The notes below the pieces were generated by a model. The model worked only from the letters and a program-made list of their open reading frames with translations. It made no database searches and was not told where the DNA came from. 64,000 nucleotides of DNA, from contig MEPC01000034.1 of assembly GCA_001769655.1 (NCBI GenBank), positions 128,174-192,173 of the forward strand, written 5' to 3'. How positions within the stretch are numbered: the stretch's first letter is position 1; each line of letters starts with the position of its first letter. Source of the stretch: Bacteroidetes bacterium RIFCSPLOWO2_12_FULL_37_12 (GTDB lineage: Bacteria > Bacteroidota > Bacteroidia > 2-12-FULL-37-12). This document shows, one piece after another, positions 29,046 through 39,621 of the stretch. Position numbers and translations under genes: made by a program.

Positions 29046-30080
29046 CTATTTTATTAAATAGAATCCCCTGACAGAAGAAAAACCGCTGGGGTTCCCCGCC
29101 TTATCCATTGATTTTACTTTCCAAACAAATGCGGTGGTGTCTTTGATTAGCCAGGCGCTATCGGGTGTAAAAGTTACAGAAGTTGATTCGGTGAGGTATG
29201 GTACGATAAAATTACTGTTTAACGAGTCCTTCATTATTAAAACACTATCCTTTACAGAAGTAGGGTCAACTTTCCAAACCAAAGTAACCGGGGAGCTGAG
29301 GTAGGCATCTTCTCCGGGACTTAACAAAACCGGCGCAGACGGCGGAGTAACATCTATCGTCAGTTCTCTTGAAAAATAACCGGTTTCACTGCTATCATTT
29401 ACTGCTTTTACCCTCCAGGTATATGTGCCTTCTTCCAGGGTATCGCGAAAATTAGTAACCGTCAGCAGGGTATCACGAACTGCAAATTGCAAATTGGTAT
29501 CTTTGATCTGGAATCTGTATTGAGCCGCTCCGGGGATATTTTCCCATTCAAAATATATAATCTTTGCATTGGTTATATAATTAAGCGGAGGAGTGGTCAT
29601 TAAAATTTGAATATCGGTTAATATGGCAGGGGAATTCACTTTAAGGTTTTGTACAAAATAAACAGTTTTACTCGAACCGTTCACTGCCCTTATCCGCCAT
29701 TGATAAGTTCCGTTGGAGAGCGCATAATTGAATTTATTCTTTGATACAAGGGTGTCAAGAATAACTTTTTGTATGTTATCAAAATTTCCCGTCACAATTT
29801 GAATCTCATAGTTGACAGCGAAATCAAGTGTTTCCCACCAGAACGTAACTTGACTGGAGGCGCTTTCATAATTTTCGGGCGGACTAAGAATATTTACAGA
29901 TTTGTTTTCTATATCTTCTTCCATAACTTCAGAACAGGATATTAGGAAAAACAAAGTGGAAACGAGGCAAAAGATTGCTGTCAAATTTAACAAAGAAGTT
30001 AACCGGGAAAAAGCATCCGGCAACGACTTGGTTATGGATGCTAGTTTATTGGTTGAATAATAGTTGATATGCTCAGACAT
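29046..30080 (-). CDS. Lipoprotein with three fibronectin-III-like repeats, in the secretin operon
   Basis: Lipobox-like LISCSE; three repeats of type LLSPPENY..VTFWWE......YEIQI...........NGTYQWRIRAVNGS. Confidence 0.65.
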   Translation of the reverse strand: MSEHINYYSTNKLASITKSLPDAFSRLTSLLNLTAIFCLVSTLFFLISCSEVMEEDIENKSVNILSPPENYESASSQVTFWWETLDFAVNYEIQIVTGNFDNIQKVILDTLVSKNKFNYALSNGTYQWRIRAVNGSSKTVYFVQNLKVNSPAILTDIQILMTTPPLNYITNAKIIYFEWENIPGAAQYRFQIKDTNLQFAVRDTLLTVTNFRDTLEEGTYTWRVKAVNDSSETGYFSRELTIDVTPPSAPVLLSPGEDAYLSSPVTLVWKVDPTSVKDSVLIMKDSLNSNFIVPYLTESTSVTFTPDSAWLIKDTTAFVWKVKSMDKAGNPSGFSSVRGFYLIK

Positions 30081-30081
30081 G

Positions 30082-32031
30082 TTAGCTATATATGATTGTA
30101 GGGTGAATGTAAATCTGAAGCTTGCTTCTTCTTCTGGAGTTGGTTTTATCGCTGAAAAACCAATTGATTATGGGAATACGCGATAAAAATGGCACCCCCG
30201 AACCGGTATCACTGCGGCTTTTTTCTTCCAGTCCCCCCAGCATGACCATCTCATCATTTTTTACCCTGATATCCGACTTAAATTGTCTTGTAGTTTTTCC
30301 GGGAGGAGCCCCTTTAAATTCCGGTTCAAGAAATTTTGAAAATTCGGTAACGATATCAAGTGTCACACAATCATCGCCTGAAACGACCGGCTTGATAGCG
30401 ATAGATAGATCTGCATTAATGGATTTGAAAATTTTATTTGAAACCGTAGAAACATTACCCACTATGGGTTGAAACGTCGCCTGTTCTTCCAGATAGTATT
30501 TTGTTTCGCCGATTTTCATGTTGGCGCTGTGCCCGTTGAGGGTGGCAAGATAGGGAGTGGATCGGATTTTAATATCTCCTTTATTTTCAGATGCTTGAAT
30601 GGATAAATAAAATTTGGGTGTCACTCTTCCAAGATTAATAATTCCGGTATTTCCAACGGCGGAGAGCGCTTTGTTTAATGCTTCGGAGCTTAACGTGTAA
30701 TCAATTTCAGGCAAAATTTTCCCTGCATTGATTATGCTGTCTGCGATGCCGGCTTTTATACCGGACTTTGTGGTACGTGACCTCAGTACGTCAATCACAA
30801 TGATTTCTATCAAAACCATAGGGACGGTTTTATCAATGGAGCGGATAAAATTTTCTACATCGGAAATCTGGTGTGTGGAACCGGTGACGATTAAACTGTT
30901 CAGCTCAGGGAACGTCTGTATCTGTATATTTTGGTTTAATTCTTTTGGAATAATGGCGGCAACGGTATCGGCAGAGCGATGCACTAATTTAACAACCTTT
31001 GTGTTTCTCAAACCCTCAAGCCCTCTTTTCCCGATAAAATAAATATTGTCTGTTTTTTTAAAAGTATAATCGGTGCCTTGCAGAAGGAAGTTCAGCATAT
31101 CGTCGTAGCCGATATTTGAAAAATTTGAAGTGATGTCCCCTTCCGGTTTATCAAATATAAAATAAGGAGTTTTTAGTTTAGTTGACACGTCGGTGATGAT
31201 GTCAATGATGGGGACATCGGAGGCAGTAACGGAAACCAGATATTTTCCGGAACTATCCGTTTGCACAGAAAAATCCCATTGTCCCATACTGGTATTAGAT
31301 GGTCTGCCTGGTTTCTGTATTCGCTCCTGACCGGATTTCACAGGAGCCCCACCCGTTGTATTTTTGCTTAGAATATAAAAATTATCTTTTGTTTTTGAAA
31401 TGCTGAAATCATTGGAAACGGATAACATGTTTATCGCACCATCAAAATTCATATTATAAACAAAAGCAGAAACCCTCTCGTTTTGCAGTTCGGGGGATAG
31501 AGAAATATTTTTACCTGTAAGCTGAACTATTTTTTTTATCGCTTTATCCAAGCTGTCATTCTTCAGATCAAACGATAAAAAATTATTCACCTTATCATAT
31601 TCTATTTTAAGTTCTTTGGCAATAAAAGCCGGTTTTATTTTGTTTTGTTCCGAAGAGTCGTAGGTCTGAACCGACATAATACTGCCGGTGAATAGTATAT
31701 CCAAATTGTATTGTTTGCATAGAAAAAGCAGAATGTTACCGACAGTTTCTTTTGAAAAATTATAAGTGATTAAAATATTTAAGCCAGGATCAACACTGAT
31801 GTTTAGCTCATGGGCATCCGCCATAGCCCTTAGTAATTCCTGTATGGGAGTGTTGGAAACGGAAACAGAAGCCGTGTCATTTAATCCGCTTGTAATTTTG
31901 GAAAGCTCATCTAACTTTTTTTTTAATTCATCTACCCGGGTCTGGCTTAACGCAACGTAAGTAAAAAACAAAAAAATGAAAAGAAAAGAAGTGTGTTTAT
32001 ATGGGTTGTGATGAATGACCATTTTATTCAA
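30082..32031 (-). CDS. Secretin (GspD/PilQ family)
   Basis: STN-like N-terminus (PIQELLRAMADAHELNISVDPGLNILITYNFSKETVGNILLFLCKQYNLDILFTG); secretin core (VLIEIIVIDVLRSRTTKSGIKAG, IKIRSTPYLATLNGHSANMKIGETKYYLE, VKNDEMVMLGGLEEKSRSDTGSGVPFLSRIPIINWFF). Confidence 0.92.
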   Translation of the reverse strand: MNKMVIHHNPYKHTSFLFIFLFFTYVALSQTRVDELKKKLDELSKITSGLNDTASVSVSNTPIQELLRAMADAHELNISVDPGLNILITYNFSKETVGNILLFLCKQYNLDILFTGSIMSVQTYDSSEQNKIKPAFIAKELKIEYDKVNNFLSFDLKNDSLDKAIKKIVQLTGKNISLSPELQNERVSAFVYNMNFDGAINMLSVSNDFSISKTKDNFYILSKNTTGGAPVKSGQERIQKPGRPSNTSMGQWDFSVQTDSSGKYLVSVTASDVPIIDIITDVSTKLKTPYFIFDKPEGDITSNFSNIGYDDMLNFLLQGTDYTFKKTDNIYFIGKRGLEGLRNTKVVKLVHRSADTVAAIIPKELNQNIQIQTFPELNSLIVTGSTHQISDVENFIRSIDKTVPMVLIEIIVIDVLRSRTTKSGIKAGIADSIINAGKILPEIDYTLSSEALNKALSAVGNTGIINLGRVTPKFYLSIQASENKGDIKIRSTPYLATLNGHSANMKIGETKYYLEEQATFQPIVGNVSTVSNKIFKSINADLSIAIKPVVSGDDCVTLDIVTEFSKFLEPEFKGAPPGKTTRQFKSDIRVKNDEMVMLGGLEEKSRSDTGSGVPFLSRIPIINWFFSDKTNSRRRSKLQIYIHPTIIYS

Positions 32032-32619
32032 TAAAAGTTTTAGTAAAATGATTCAGGTGACTATATATTTTTATAGTCCAGCCACACAGAAATGCAAAAC
32101 TAACCAAAAAATATGACAATTTTCGCTGTCGGAATGTTAATAACCCTTTACTTGTAAAATTTAACCTATAAAAACATGTTTTTTTTTAACTACGCGATTT
32201 TTTTAAATAAAAAATAATATTTTAAAATAATGCAAATATTAAGTATATTGTATGTATATTTAAAATAACTTAGTAATTATGTGTTTAGTTTTATTCGATG
32301 AAGTAATTTAATTTTTCTATTTTCACCCCAAATTTTAAAAATGTGGATAACTTTTTTGCTTTTTATGTTTTTTCTTTGTATATTTGAGCACTTTATTCAA
32401 CTAAACCTACAATTAGTGTAGTGTGTTTTTTTTAAGAAGTGTTTTGTTTTTCATTACTACCGGACAAAAAAATAGAGCGCTGATTAACCCCGTTGGACAC
32501 CCTTGCTCGTGAAAAGATATCTGCGTTCCATTGCTTTCTGTTTTGAAAAACAGGTCCCGATGCTTTGAGTTCACATAGAGGGATTATTAGCGTATTTTTT
32601 CCTTATATAATAATCATAA

Positions 32620-33360
32620 ATGCTTCGTGATTTCACATTCGTTCTGATCGTTATTTTTCTTTTTGTATTTGATATGAGTTGCCTTTCAAAAATAACCGAT
32701 AATAATAAAGAGGGGGAATTAACCGTTTCGGATAATCGTATAGAAAGTCCTTCAATAGAGGGTGTGAATTATAGCGAGGATATCAAAGAGAAAAAAAAGC
32801 CGGCTTCTTTGGAAGCCCTTGCATATATTTCTTACATAGAAAACAAAATAAACGGATTGTTAAAAGATACCACTGCGGGGGAAATAACTTTTTCACTTCA
32901 GTATAAGCCGCTTGCTTACATTGCCCTGAAAAACCTGAGAAAATTAAAACCGACGCGCAAAGAAATGGATGATGAAGTAAACAAGATGAATGAGTTGCAG
33001 TATTTTAATTTCAAAATCGCTATGGACGATGCCACTCAATTAAAAACAAAATTACAGGAACATGAAAATTATTTCAATTTTTATATGCAAAATGATTTGA
33101 AGTTAGTGGAAGCATCAGACACGTTGAAGTGCCTGTTATTTCATTTTGAGCGGAACTATAATGTGGCGCCATACGTGACCTTCGTTCTTGGATTTCAATT
33201 ATCTGAAAAGGAAGGGGAAGCTGTCGGAAAGAAAAATAATACATATTCTTATTCAGATAAGAAATTTTTGTTTGATGCAAAAAAGTTGGATTCGAGTATG
33301 ATAGAATTGAGCATCCGCGGCAAAGATATAAATAGCGTACCGGAAATAATTCTAAATTGA
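32620..33360 (+). CDS. Hypothetical lipoprotein, first gene of the giant-protein cluster
   Basis: Signal/lipobox FVFDMSCLSK; starts 7 bp upstream of the next ORF's start region. Confidence 0.65.
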   Translation: MLRDFTFVLIVIFLFVFDMSCLSKITDNNKEGELTVSDNRIESPSIEGVNYSEDIKEKKKPASLEALAYISYIENKINGLLKDTTAGEITFSLQYKPLAYIALKNLRKLKPTRKEMDDEVNKMNELQYFNFKIAMDDATQLKTKLQEHENYFNFYMQNDLKLVEASDTLKCLLFHFERNYNVAPYVTFVLGFQLSEKEGEAVGKKNNTYSYSDKKFLFDAKKLDSSMIELSIRGKDINSVPEIILN

Positions 33361-33366
33361 ACCGAT

Positions 33367-36300
33367 ATGATTTTACAAAAGATCCGAAACAGCTTTACCT
33401 GTAAATGTATAGCTCAGTTTCTTTCCATGTCTTTTTTGGCGCAGATTATTAATCCTGCTACCGTGAAAGCCATAACCAGCGGACCGACTCAGCCCGAAGT
33501 GCTGGGTTTTCAACCGGTTGGTTCCTCGGATATGGTAGATTTGTTTACCGGGGACTTCAGCTATAATATTCCCTTGATGGATGTGGGAGGGTATCCCATT
33601 AACCTCAGCTATCAATCGGGAATCACTATGGAACAGGAAGCAAGTTGGGTAGGTCTTGGATGGAGTTTAAACCCGGGCGCAATCGTTCGGAATGTAAGAG
33701 GGCTACCGGATGATTTTAATGGGGATAATATTAATAAGGATTTTAATATCCAGGCACAGCACGCGGTAGGAGTAAATTTTACTCCCGCTGTTGAGTTTTT
33801 TGGAGCTGACCCTGAAAAATTATTTAAAGATAAAGCTAACAAAACAAAGTCAGGATTTGGCATAGGGCTATCTTATAATAATTATACTGGTTTTGGGTTT
33901 CAGTTTATGGCAAGCCCAGCAATTGCCAGTTCTGAAAACGCCAAAACTGGCAAAACAACCACACTTGGTTTAAGTGTTTCATCCAGTTCTGAATCCGGCG
34001 TTGACATAAAACCTACGCTGAGCTTTGAAAAAAGGAAGGGAAACGCTGAAACAGGGGTTACTGGCTTTACTAGCAAAATCGGATTACCTTTTAACTCAAG
34101 ACAAGGGCTTAAAGCGTTAACACTAGATGTTCAAAAAGATAAGATATTTAATAACCCTGCAAGATTAAAGGGAGGGAAAATAAAGATGGTTGAAGAACGA
34201 GATAATCTGTTCAGTACGGGGGGCTCACTGATTTCATTTGCGTCTTCGCCGTTTACCCCGCAGATTTCAAATTCCATGTTTAATCTCAGTTTAAATTTTA
34301 AATTTACGTTTGGAGGAGAAATATTTGGCGGGCATTTTAACGGCGAATTGACTGCCTATTATTCCGGACAATTCCTGAACGATAAACATACTGTCTCAAG
34401 GGGATATGGGTATTTATACACCCATAATGCCTATGCTGATGATGAAGAAAAGGTACTTTTGGATTTTAACAGGGAAAAAGACGGTACTTTTACTGATAAT
34501 ACCCCAAATTTACCCCTAACGAATTTTACTTATGATGTTTATTCGGTTAACGGACAGGGTATAGGTGGGGTTTACAGACCATTCAGAAGCGATGTAGGGA
34601 TTGTCTTTGACCCCAGGGTTAGTAATATAGGCGTAGGTCTTGATTTTCCAGGGATTGAACTCGGCTTTGGAAATGCCGCACACATAGGCGCTGATTTTGG
34701 TGTGGATGGAAACCATTCTACCTCCGGGAAATGGGAAGGGCATAAAATAAAGAGCTTAAAATTCAGTGGAAGTTCAGGAACCCCAGGAACCCCGGGAGAC
34801 CCTTTTTATGAGCCATTTTACTTTAAACAGGCAGGAGAAAAAACTGCGGAGAGCGATATAGATTTTTTTAATAATATCGGAGGGTTTTCGCCGGTAAGAG
34901 TGAAATTAGATGATAATTTATTGAGTACTACTGTTATAAATACATTTGAACCGTCAGATACATCAGATATAACTATACCCGAAAATATTTTGCGTGCAAG
35001 GCGCCAGCCAAGAAATCAGAGTATTAGTTTGCTAACTGCCATAGATGCCGAGCAGGCAGGATTGGTGAATGTAATTGAAAATTATGAGATGAATAAGTTT
35101 CCTATGGATATGACAAAAAGACAATTCAAACCTTTACATACAATAAAACGGTCAATAAATAGTAGTAAAGGGACCGTACAAAATAATTATGCACCAGACC
35201 ATCATATTTCTGAAATTACGGCTTTAAGACCCGATGGCGCCCGATATGTTTATGGCATTCCTGCATACAATGCCACACAAGTGGAGGCCTCTTTTGCCGT
35301 AAAGGTCAATGGTGATTGTGGGGGGCTAGTTACTTATAATCCGGAGCAAGATGTCAATGTTGAAGATATTGATGGTAAAGACATTAATGGTGATGATTTA
35401 ATAGAAAATCAAAATGGCTTAGATCATTTTGTGAGCAAAACTACCACCCCGTCTTACGCACACTCTTACTTGCTTACTGCCATTTTATCACCTGACTATA
35501 TTGATAATGATGAGGTTCCAGGACCCTCGGACGGTGATTTTGGTAGTTACACAAAAATTAATTATTCAAAACTACTTGATGATTATTCAAAACTACCTGT
35601 TTTGCATAAATGGAGAACCCCTTACCAAGTTAATAATGCAAATTTTAACGAGGGCTTAAAATCGGTTACCAATGATGATAAGGCAAGTTATGTTTATGGT
35701 GAAAAAGAAATATGGTATGTACATTCCATTGAGACGAAAACGCATGTGGCTACGTTTAGTTTATTCAATCGTGATGATGGATTTGGGGTAGATGGTGACG
35801 CCGGTGGTTTCGGGAATTATAATACTTTAAAACGCATTGATAAAATTACACTCTATTCAAAACCGGATTTCATGAAAAATGGTGTTGCTAACGCTACACC
35901 CATAAAAACCGTACATTTTGAATATGACTATTCACTATGTTCTGGTATTCTTAACAATGGAAGAAGCAATAACCCTAGTTCTGAATTTTTAGATACTGAA
36001 GCTAAAACCGGCACCGAAGCCGAAACCGGAAAACTTACTCTTAAGAGCATTTTCTTCACATACGGTAAATCTGGAAAAGGGAAGTTAAGCCCTTATGTTT
36101 TTCATTATAAAGGAAAAAACCCTGGATATCAATTTGCGTCCACTGACAGATGGGGTAATTATAAACTGAACGGTTGTAGCACTGCGTCTCCCATGTCTAA
36201 TGCAGAATTCCCTTACGTTGAACAGATTAAAACTGAGGCAGATGATAATGCATCGGCATGGTGTTTAACCGAAATTGACCTACCCTCGGGCGGGTTAATA

Positions 36301-38925
36301 ACTATCAACTATGAGTCGGATGATTATGCGTATGTTCAGGATTTGCATGCCATGCAAATGTTTAAGATAGCAAGAGGAGGAGAATTGAATGATGATACCA
36401 AATTATATTTTACAATACCAAATAATAATAATGAACTAACATTTCAAAGAGATTATATCCGCGGTATGAAAACAATGTACTTCAGATTTTTAGTGGACAT
36501 AGATGGCACAGGAAAAAAAGAATATGTCTCCGGATATGCTAAAATTGCTGAAATTGCTGGATCTGGAATTGAGATTATTGACAATAAACTCTATGGGTGG
36601 GTAAAGTTAGAAACTGTCCACATCCCTAATGGCATCGGTGTTGATGCATTTAATACAAATCCAATAAAATTAGCCGCGTGGAATTTCACAAAAATGAACT
36701 TGCCTCATTTGGCTTATGACCAACCTACTTTAAATGACAATGGGCTCGTGCAGGTAGCGAAGGGCATTGCCTCTTCTATAACAGGTTTGTTGAAGTTCTT
36801 AATCGGATTCTATAATAGTTTAGAGCTTGGCGATTATGCTGATACCTTTGTTCCTGAGAAATCTTTTATCAGATTGTATAATCCGGATGGTAAAAAACTT
36901 GGCGGAGGTTCCAGGGTTAAAAAGATTACCATTCGTGATGCATGGTTTGCAATGACGGGAAATAAAGCAAATTATCAGGCGGCAGAATATGGTCAGGATT
37001 ACAGCTATACAAAAAACGAGAAATTATCCGATGGGTCTGGCAGTGTAATCAGCAGTGGAGTAGCTTCTTATGAACCATTGATTGGCAGAGATGAAAATCC
37101 TTGGAGACAGCCGGTCGCTTTTACGGTAGATAAATATCTTGTTCCCGATGAAGATCATTTTCAGGAAACCCCATTCGGCGAATCCTTTTTTCCTTCACCT
37201 TCGGTAGGTTATAGCAGGGTGGAAGTCAAAAATATAGTTCCCAATGATGTGAAAATAAAAAGGCATGGAACCGGAAGGGTGGTACATGAATATTATACCG
37301 CAAGGGATTTTCCTACAAAGGTTTACAAAACAGGTGTCAATCCGGTGCATTATAAACCAAACCCCTTATTCTCACTACTTAAAGTGGGGGTAAATGATTT
37401 TATGACGGCAAGCCAGGGATTTTCCATAGAGCTTAATGATATGAATGGCAAGGAAAAAAACCAGATGGTATATCAGGAGGGAAGTGACGAGCCGATCTCA
37501 GGGGTAGAATATTTTTATCACAGGGAAACCGTGAAATCTGAAGGCAAGGATATTCCCATTAACCGCTTGAACAACCAGATTCAGACCATTTCAAAAAATA
37601 AGGGGTCTATAAAAAATAATATGGTAGGCGTTGATTATGATTTTGTACTTGATATGCGGGAACACAAATCAACCTCAATAGGAGTTACCCTCTCAGGAAA
37701 CCTGGATGCATTTTTTGCCGCTATTTTTCCTCTTGCTACGTATATTGTATTACCGGGTATGAGTGAGCAGATGACCAGATTCCGCTCCGTAGTAGCTACT
37801 AAAGTAATTAACCGGTATGGGTTGATAGATTCAGTTGCCGCTTATGATCTTGGCTCTCGCGTGGTAACCAAAAATTTGTTGTACGATGAGGAAACCGGAG
37901 AAGTATTGCTTACCGAAACAAAGAACCAGTTTGACGATCCGGTGTATTCATTTACCTACCCCGCACATTGGGGCTATGATAGAATGGGTCCTGCCTATAA
38001 AAATGCTGGATTGACAATTAATATTCCTCCCCCTCTTCCTCCTATAAACATTGATGCTACAAAATATTTTATTGAGGGGGATGAAATTTCTGTTGATGGT
38101 ACTACCTATTGGGTTACAAGAGTTAATAATAATAGCGTTACAGCGATGGTGGCAGATTACACGGATCACACGGAGCACACGTTTAACAACGCAATTAAAA
38201 TTATCCGCTCCGGCAGGAGAAACCAACAAACTATTCCGATAGGCACTGTAACAACGCTGAAAAATCCAATTCAGACAGGTACTCTCACCTTTGAAAAAAT
38301 TATTAATGCAAGCGCCGTAGAATTTTCGGATGATTGGAAGATTTTTTGTGAATGTGGTAAAGAACCCCCGCAAAAGGACGAGATTGTCAATCGTTTTGTA
38401 TTGGGTTTAAAGGGTAATTTCCACGCAAAAAGGTCACATCTGTATCTTACAGGCAGGACACAATCGGAATATGACAATAACACAAATATCAGGACGGATG
38501 GTACATTCAGTACCGACTTCAAACCTTTCTGGAATCCTACTAACATAAATGACTGGCAGATTTATAGCAATAAATGGACATGGACATCGGAGGTAACCGA
38601 ATACAGTCCTTTCGGGTTTGAGTTGGAGAATAGAGATGCTCTAAAGCGGTATTCATCGGCAGTATATGGCTATAATAATACACTCCCGATTTCAGTAGCA
38701 TCAAATTCAAGATATACAGAATCCGGGTTTGACAGTTTTGAGGATTACGATTTCAATACCTGTATAGTCGAACATTTCAGTTTTAAAGAGTCATTTAAGG
38801 ACTTTGTTAATGACAAAAATGCACATAGCGGAAGAAAAAGTATTAAAGTGGCGCCTGGTAAAAAAGCATATATGCTCAGGAGATTAATCGGGTGCCCTCC
38901 CACGCCATCACAAAAGACCCAATAA
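33367..38925 (+). CDS. Giant SpvB/RHS-locus N-terminal-type secreted protein (1852 aa)
   Basis: GSSDMVDLFTGDFSYNIPLMDVGGYPINLSYQSGITMEQEASWVGLGWSLNPGAIVRNVRGLPDDFNGD is the hallmark start of Bacteroidetes YD-repeat-locus proteins; TEYSPFGFELENRDALKRYSSAVYGYNNTLPISVASNSRYTESGFDSFEDYDF near the C-terminus. Confidence 0.88.
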   Translation: MILQKIRNSFTCKCIAQFLSMSFLAQIINPATVKAITSGPTQPEVLGFQPVGSSDMVDLFTGDFSYNIPLMDVGGYPINLSYQSGITMEQEASWVGLGWSLNPGAIVRNVRGLPDDFNGDNINKDFNIQAQHAVGVNFTPAVEFFGADPEKLFKDKANKTKSGFGIGLSYNNYTGFGFQFMASPAIASSENAKTGKTTTLGLSVSSSSESGVDIKPTLSFEKRKGNAETGVTGFTSKIGLPFNSRQGLKALTLDVQKDKIFNNPARLKGGKIKMVEERDNLFSTGGSLISFASSPFTPQISNSMFNLSLNFKFTFGGEIFGGHFNGELTAYYSGQFLNDKHTVSRGYGYLYTHNAYADDEEKVLLDFNREKDGTFTDNTPNLPLTNFTYDVYSVNGQGIGGVYRPFRSDVGIVFDPRVSNIGVGLDFPGIELGFGNAAHIGADFGVDGNHSTSGKWEGHKIKSLKFSGSSGTPGTPGDPFYEPFYFKQAGEKTAESDIDFFNNIGGFSPVRVKLDDNLLSTTVINTFEPSDTSDITIPENILRARRQPRNQSISLLTAIDAEQAGLVNVIENYEMNKFPMDMTKRQFKPLHTIKRSINSSKGTVQNNYAPDHHISEITALRPDGARYVYGIPAYNATQVEASFAVKVNGDCGGLVTYNPEQDVNVEDIDGKDINGDDLIENQNGLDHFVSKTTTPSYAHSYLLTAILSPDYIDNDEVPGPSDGDFGSYTKINYSKLLDDYSKLPVLHKWRTPYQVNNANFNEGLKSVTNDDKASYVYGEKEIWYVHSIETKTHVATFSLFNRDDGFGVDGDAGGFGNYNTLKRIDKITLYSKPDFMKNGVANATPIKTVHFEYDYSLCSGILNNGRSNNPSSEFLDTEAKTGTEAETGKLTLKSIFFTYGKSGKGKLSPYVFHYKGKNPGYQFASTDRWGNYKLNGCSTASPMSNAEFPYVEQIKTEADDNASAWCLTEIDLPSGGLITINYESDDYAYVQDLHAMQMFKIARGGELNDDTKLYFTIPNNNNELTFQRDYIRGMKTMYFRFLVDIDGTGKKEYVSGYAKIAEIAGSGIEIIDNKLYGWVKLETVHIPNGIGVDAFNTNPIKLAAWNFTKMNLPHLAYDQPTLNDNGLVQVAKGIASSITGLLKFLIGFYNSLELGDYADTFVPEKSFIRLYNPDGKKLGGGSRVKKITIRDAWFAMTGNKANYQAAEYGQDYSYTKNEKLSDGSGSVISSGVASYEPLIGRDENPWRQPVAFTVDKYLVPDEDHFQETPFGESFFPSPSVGYSRVEVKNIVPNDVKIKRHGTGRVVHEYYTARDFPTKVYKTGVNPVHYKPNPLFSLLKVGVNDFMTASQGFSIELNDMNGKEKNQMVYQEGSDEPISGVEYFYHRETVKSEGKDIPINRLNNQIQTISKNKGSIKNNMVGVDYDFVLDMREHKSTSIGVTLSGNLDAFFAAIFPLATYIVLPGMSEQMTRFRSVVATKVINRYGLIDSVAAYDLGSRVVTKNLLYDEETGEVLLTETKNQFDDPVYSFTYPAHWGYDRMGPAYKNAGLTINIPPPLPPINIDATKYFIEGDEISVDGTTYWVTRVNNNSVTAMVADYTDHTEHTFNNAIKIIRSGRRNQQTIPIGTVTTLKNPIQTGTLTFEKIINASAVEFSDDWKIFCECGKEPPQKDEIVNRFVLGLKGNFHAKRSHLYLTGRTQSEYDNNTNIRTDGTFSTDFKPFWNPTNINDWQIYSNKWTWTSEVTEYSPFGFELENRDALKRYSSAVYGYNNTLPISVASNSRYTESGFDSFEDYDFNTCIVEHFSFKESFKDFVNDKNAHSGRKSIKVAPGKKAYMLRRLIGCPPTPSQKTQ

Positions 38926-39034
38926 AATCCGGAAAGAATGCAATGAATTAAGATTTTTTAATTTTTATTATAAAGTTTTTTAAATGATCCATTTTGGGAA
39001 TAAAAAAAGAATTTCAATTCCTAACAATAATAAA

Positions 39035-39523
39035 ATGAAAGTTAAAATTACCTGTTTGTCGCTATGGCTTGTTTTCTCTGTGATTTTAGTAAAGGGACAA
39101 GGGAGCAATAGTATCATCAAAGATCTCACCACCTTGATTTTTCCGGAAAACCCCATTGACACAAGCGTTAACCGGAATATGTTTGTGAGAGTGGCATTTA
39201 AAATTGATAATCCCGAAAACGCCGGTAAGGCGCATATACTATTTGGCAGTATGAAAGATACCCCTGATGTACGGGTGATAACCCCCTTGTTTGTTCAGCA
39301 CAACCAAAAATTTTGCCTCAATGATGGAATCACTAAGATGCCTCTTCTTGATTATGTTGACGCTTACCAGGAGGTAAACGGAGCAAAAGTGGAAATTATA
39401 GGTTATATAACTGAAGCGGTTGTAAAGCTTAACACAGATGAGATGAATGCGTGGAGATATTTAACGGTTTATGTAGAAGATAAAAGCGGGAATTTTTCCA
39501 ATAAACTTTATAAATCAAAATAA
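39035..39523 (+). CDS. Small secreted hypothetical protein
   Basis: MKVKITCLSLWLVFSVILVKGQ signal peptide; start revised from 38984; its stop overlaps the next ORF's start by 1 nt. Confidence 0.55.
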   Translation: MKVKITCLSLWLVFSVILVKGQGSNSIIKDLTTLIFPENPIDTSVNRNMFVRVAFKIDNPENAGKAHILFGSMKDTPDVRVITPLFVQHNQKFCLNDGITKMPLLDYVDAYQEVNGAKVEIIGYITEAVVKLNTDEMNAWRYLTVYVEDKSGNFSNKLYKSK

Positions 39524-39621
39524 TGGTAATCCTACAGACCCTTTTTGGTTTCAAATTAATGTTTTTGTCTAATCTCTCTGCAAGGGTGAGGGCAGAAAGA
39601 TGCGTTGTGTTTCCATGCAAT

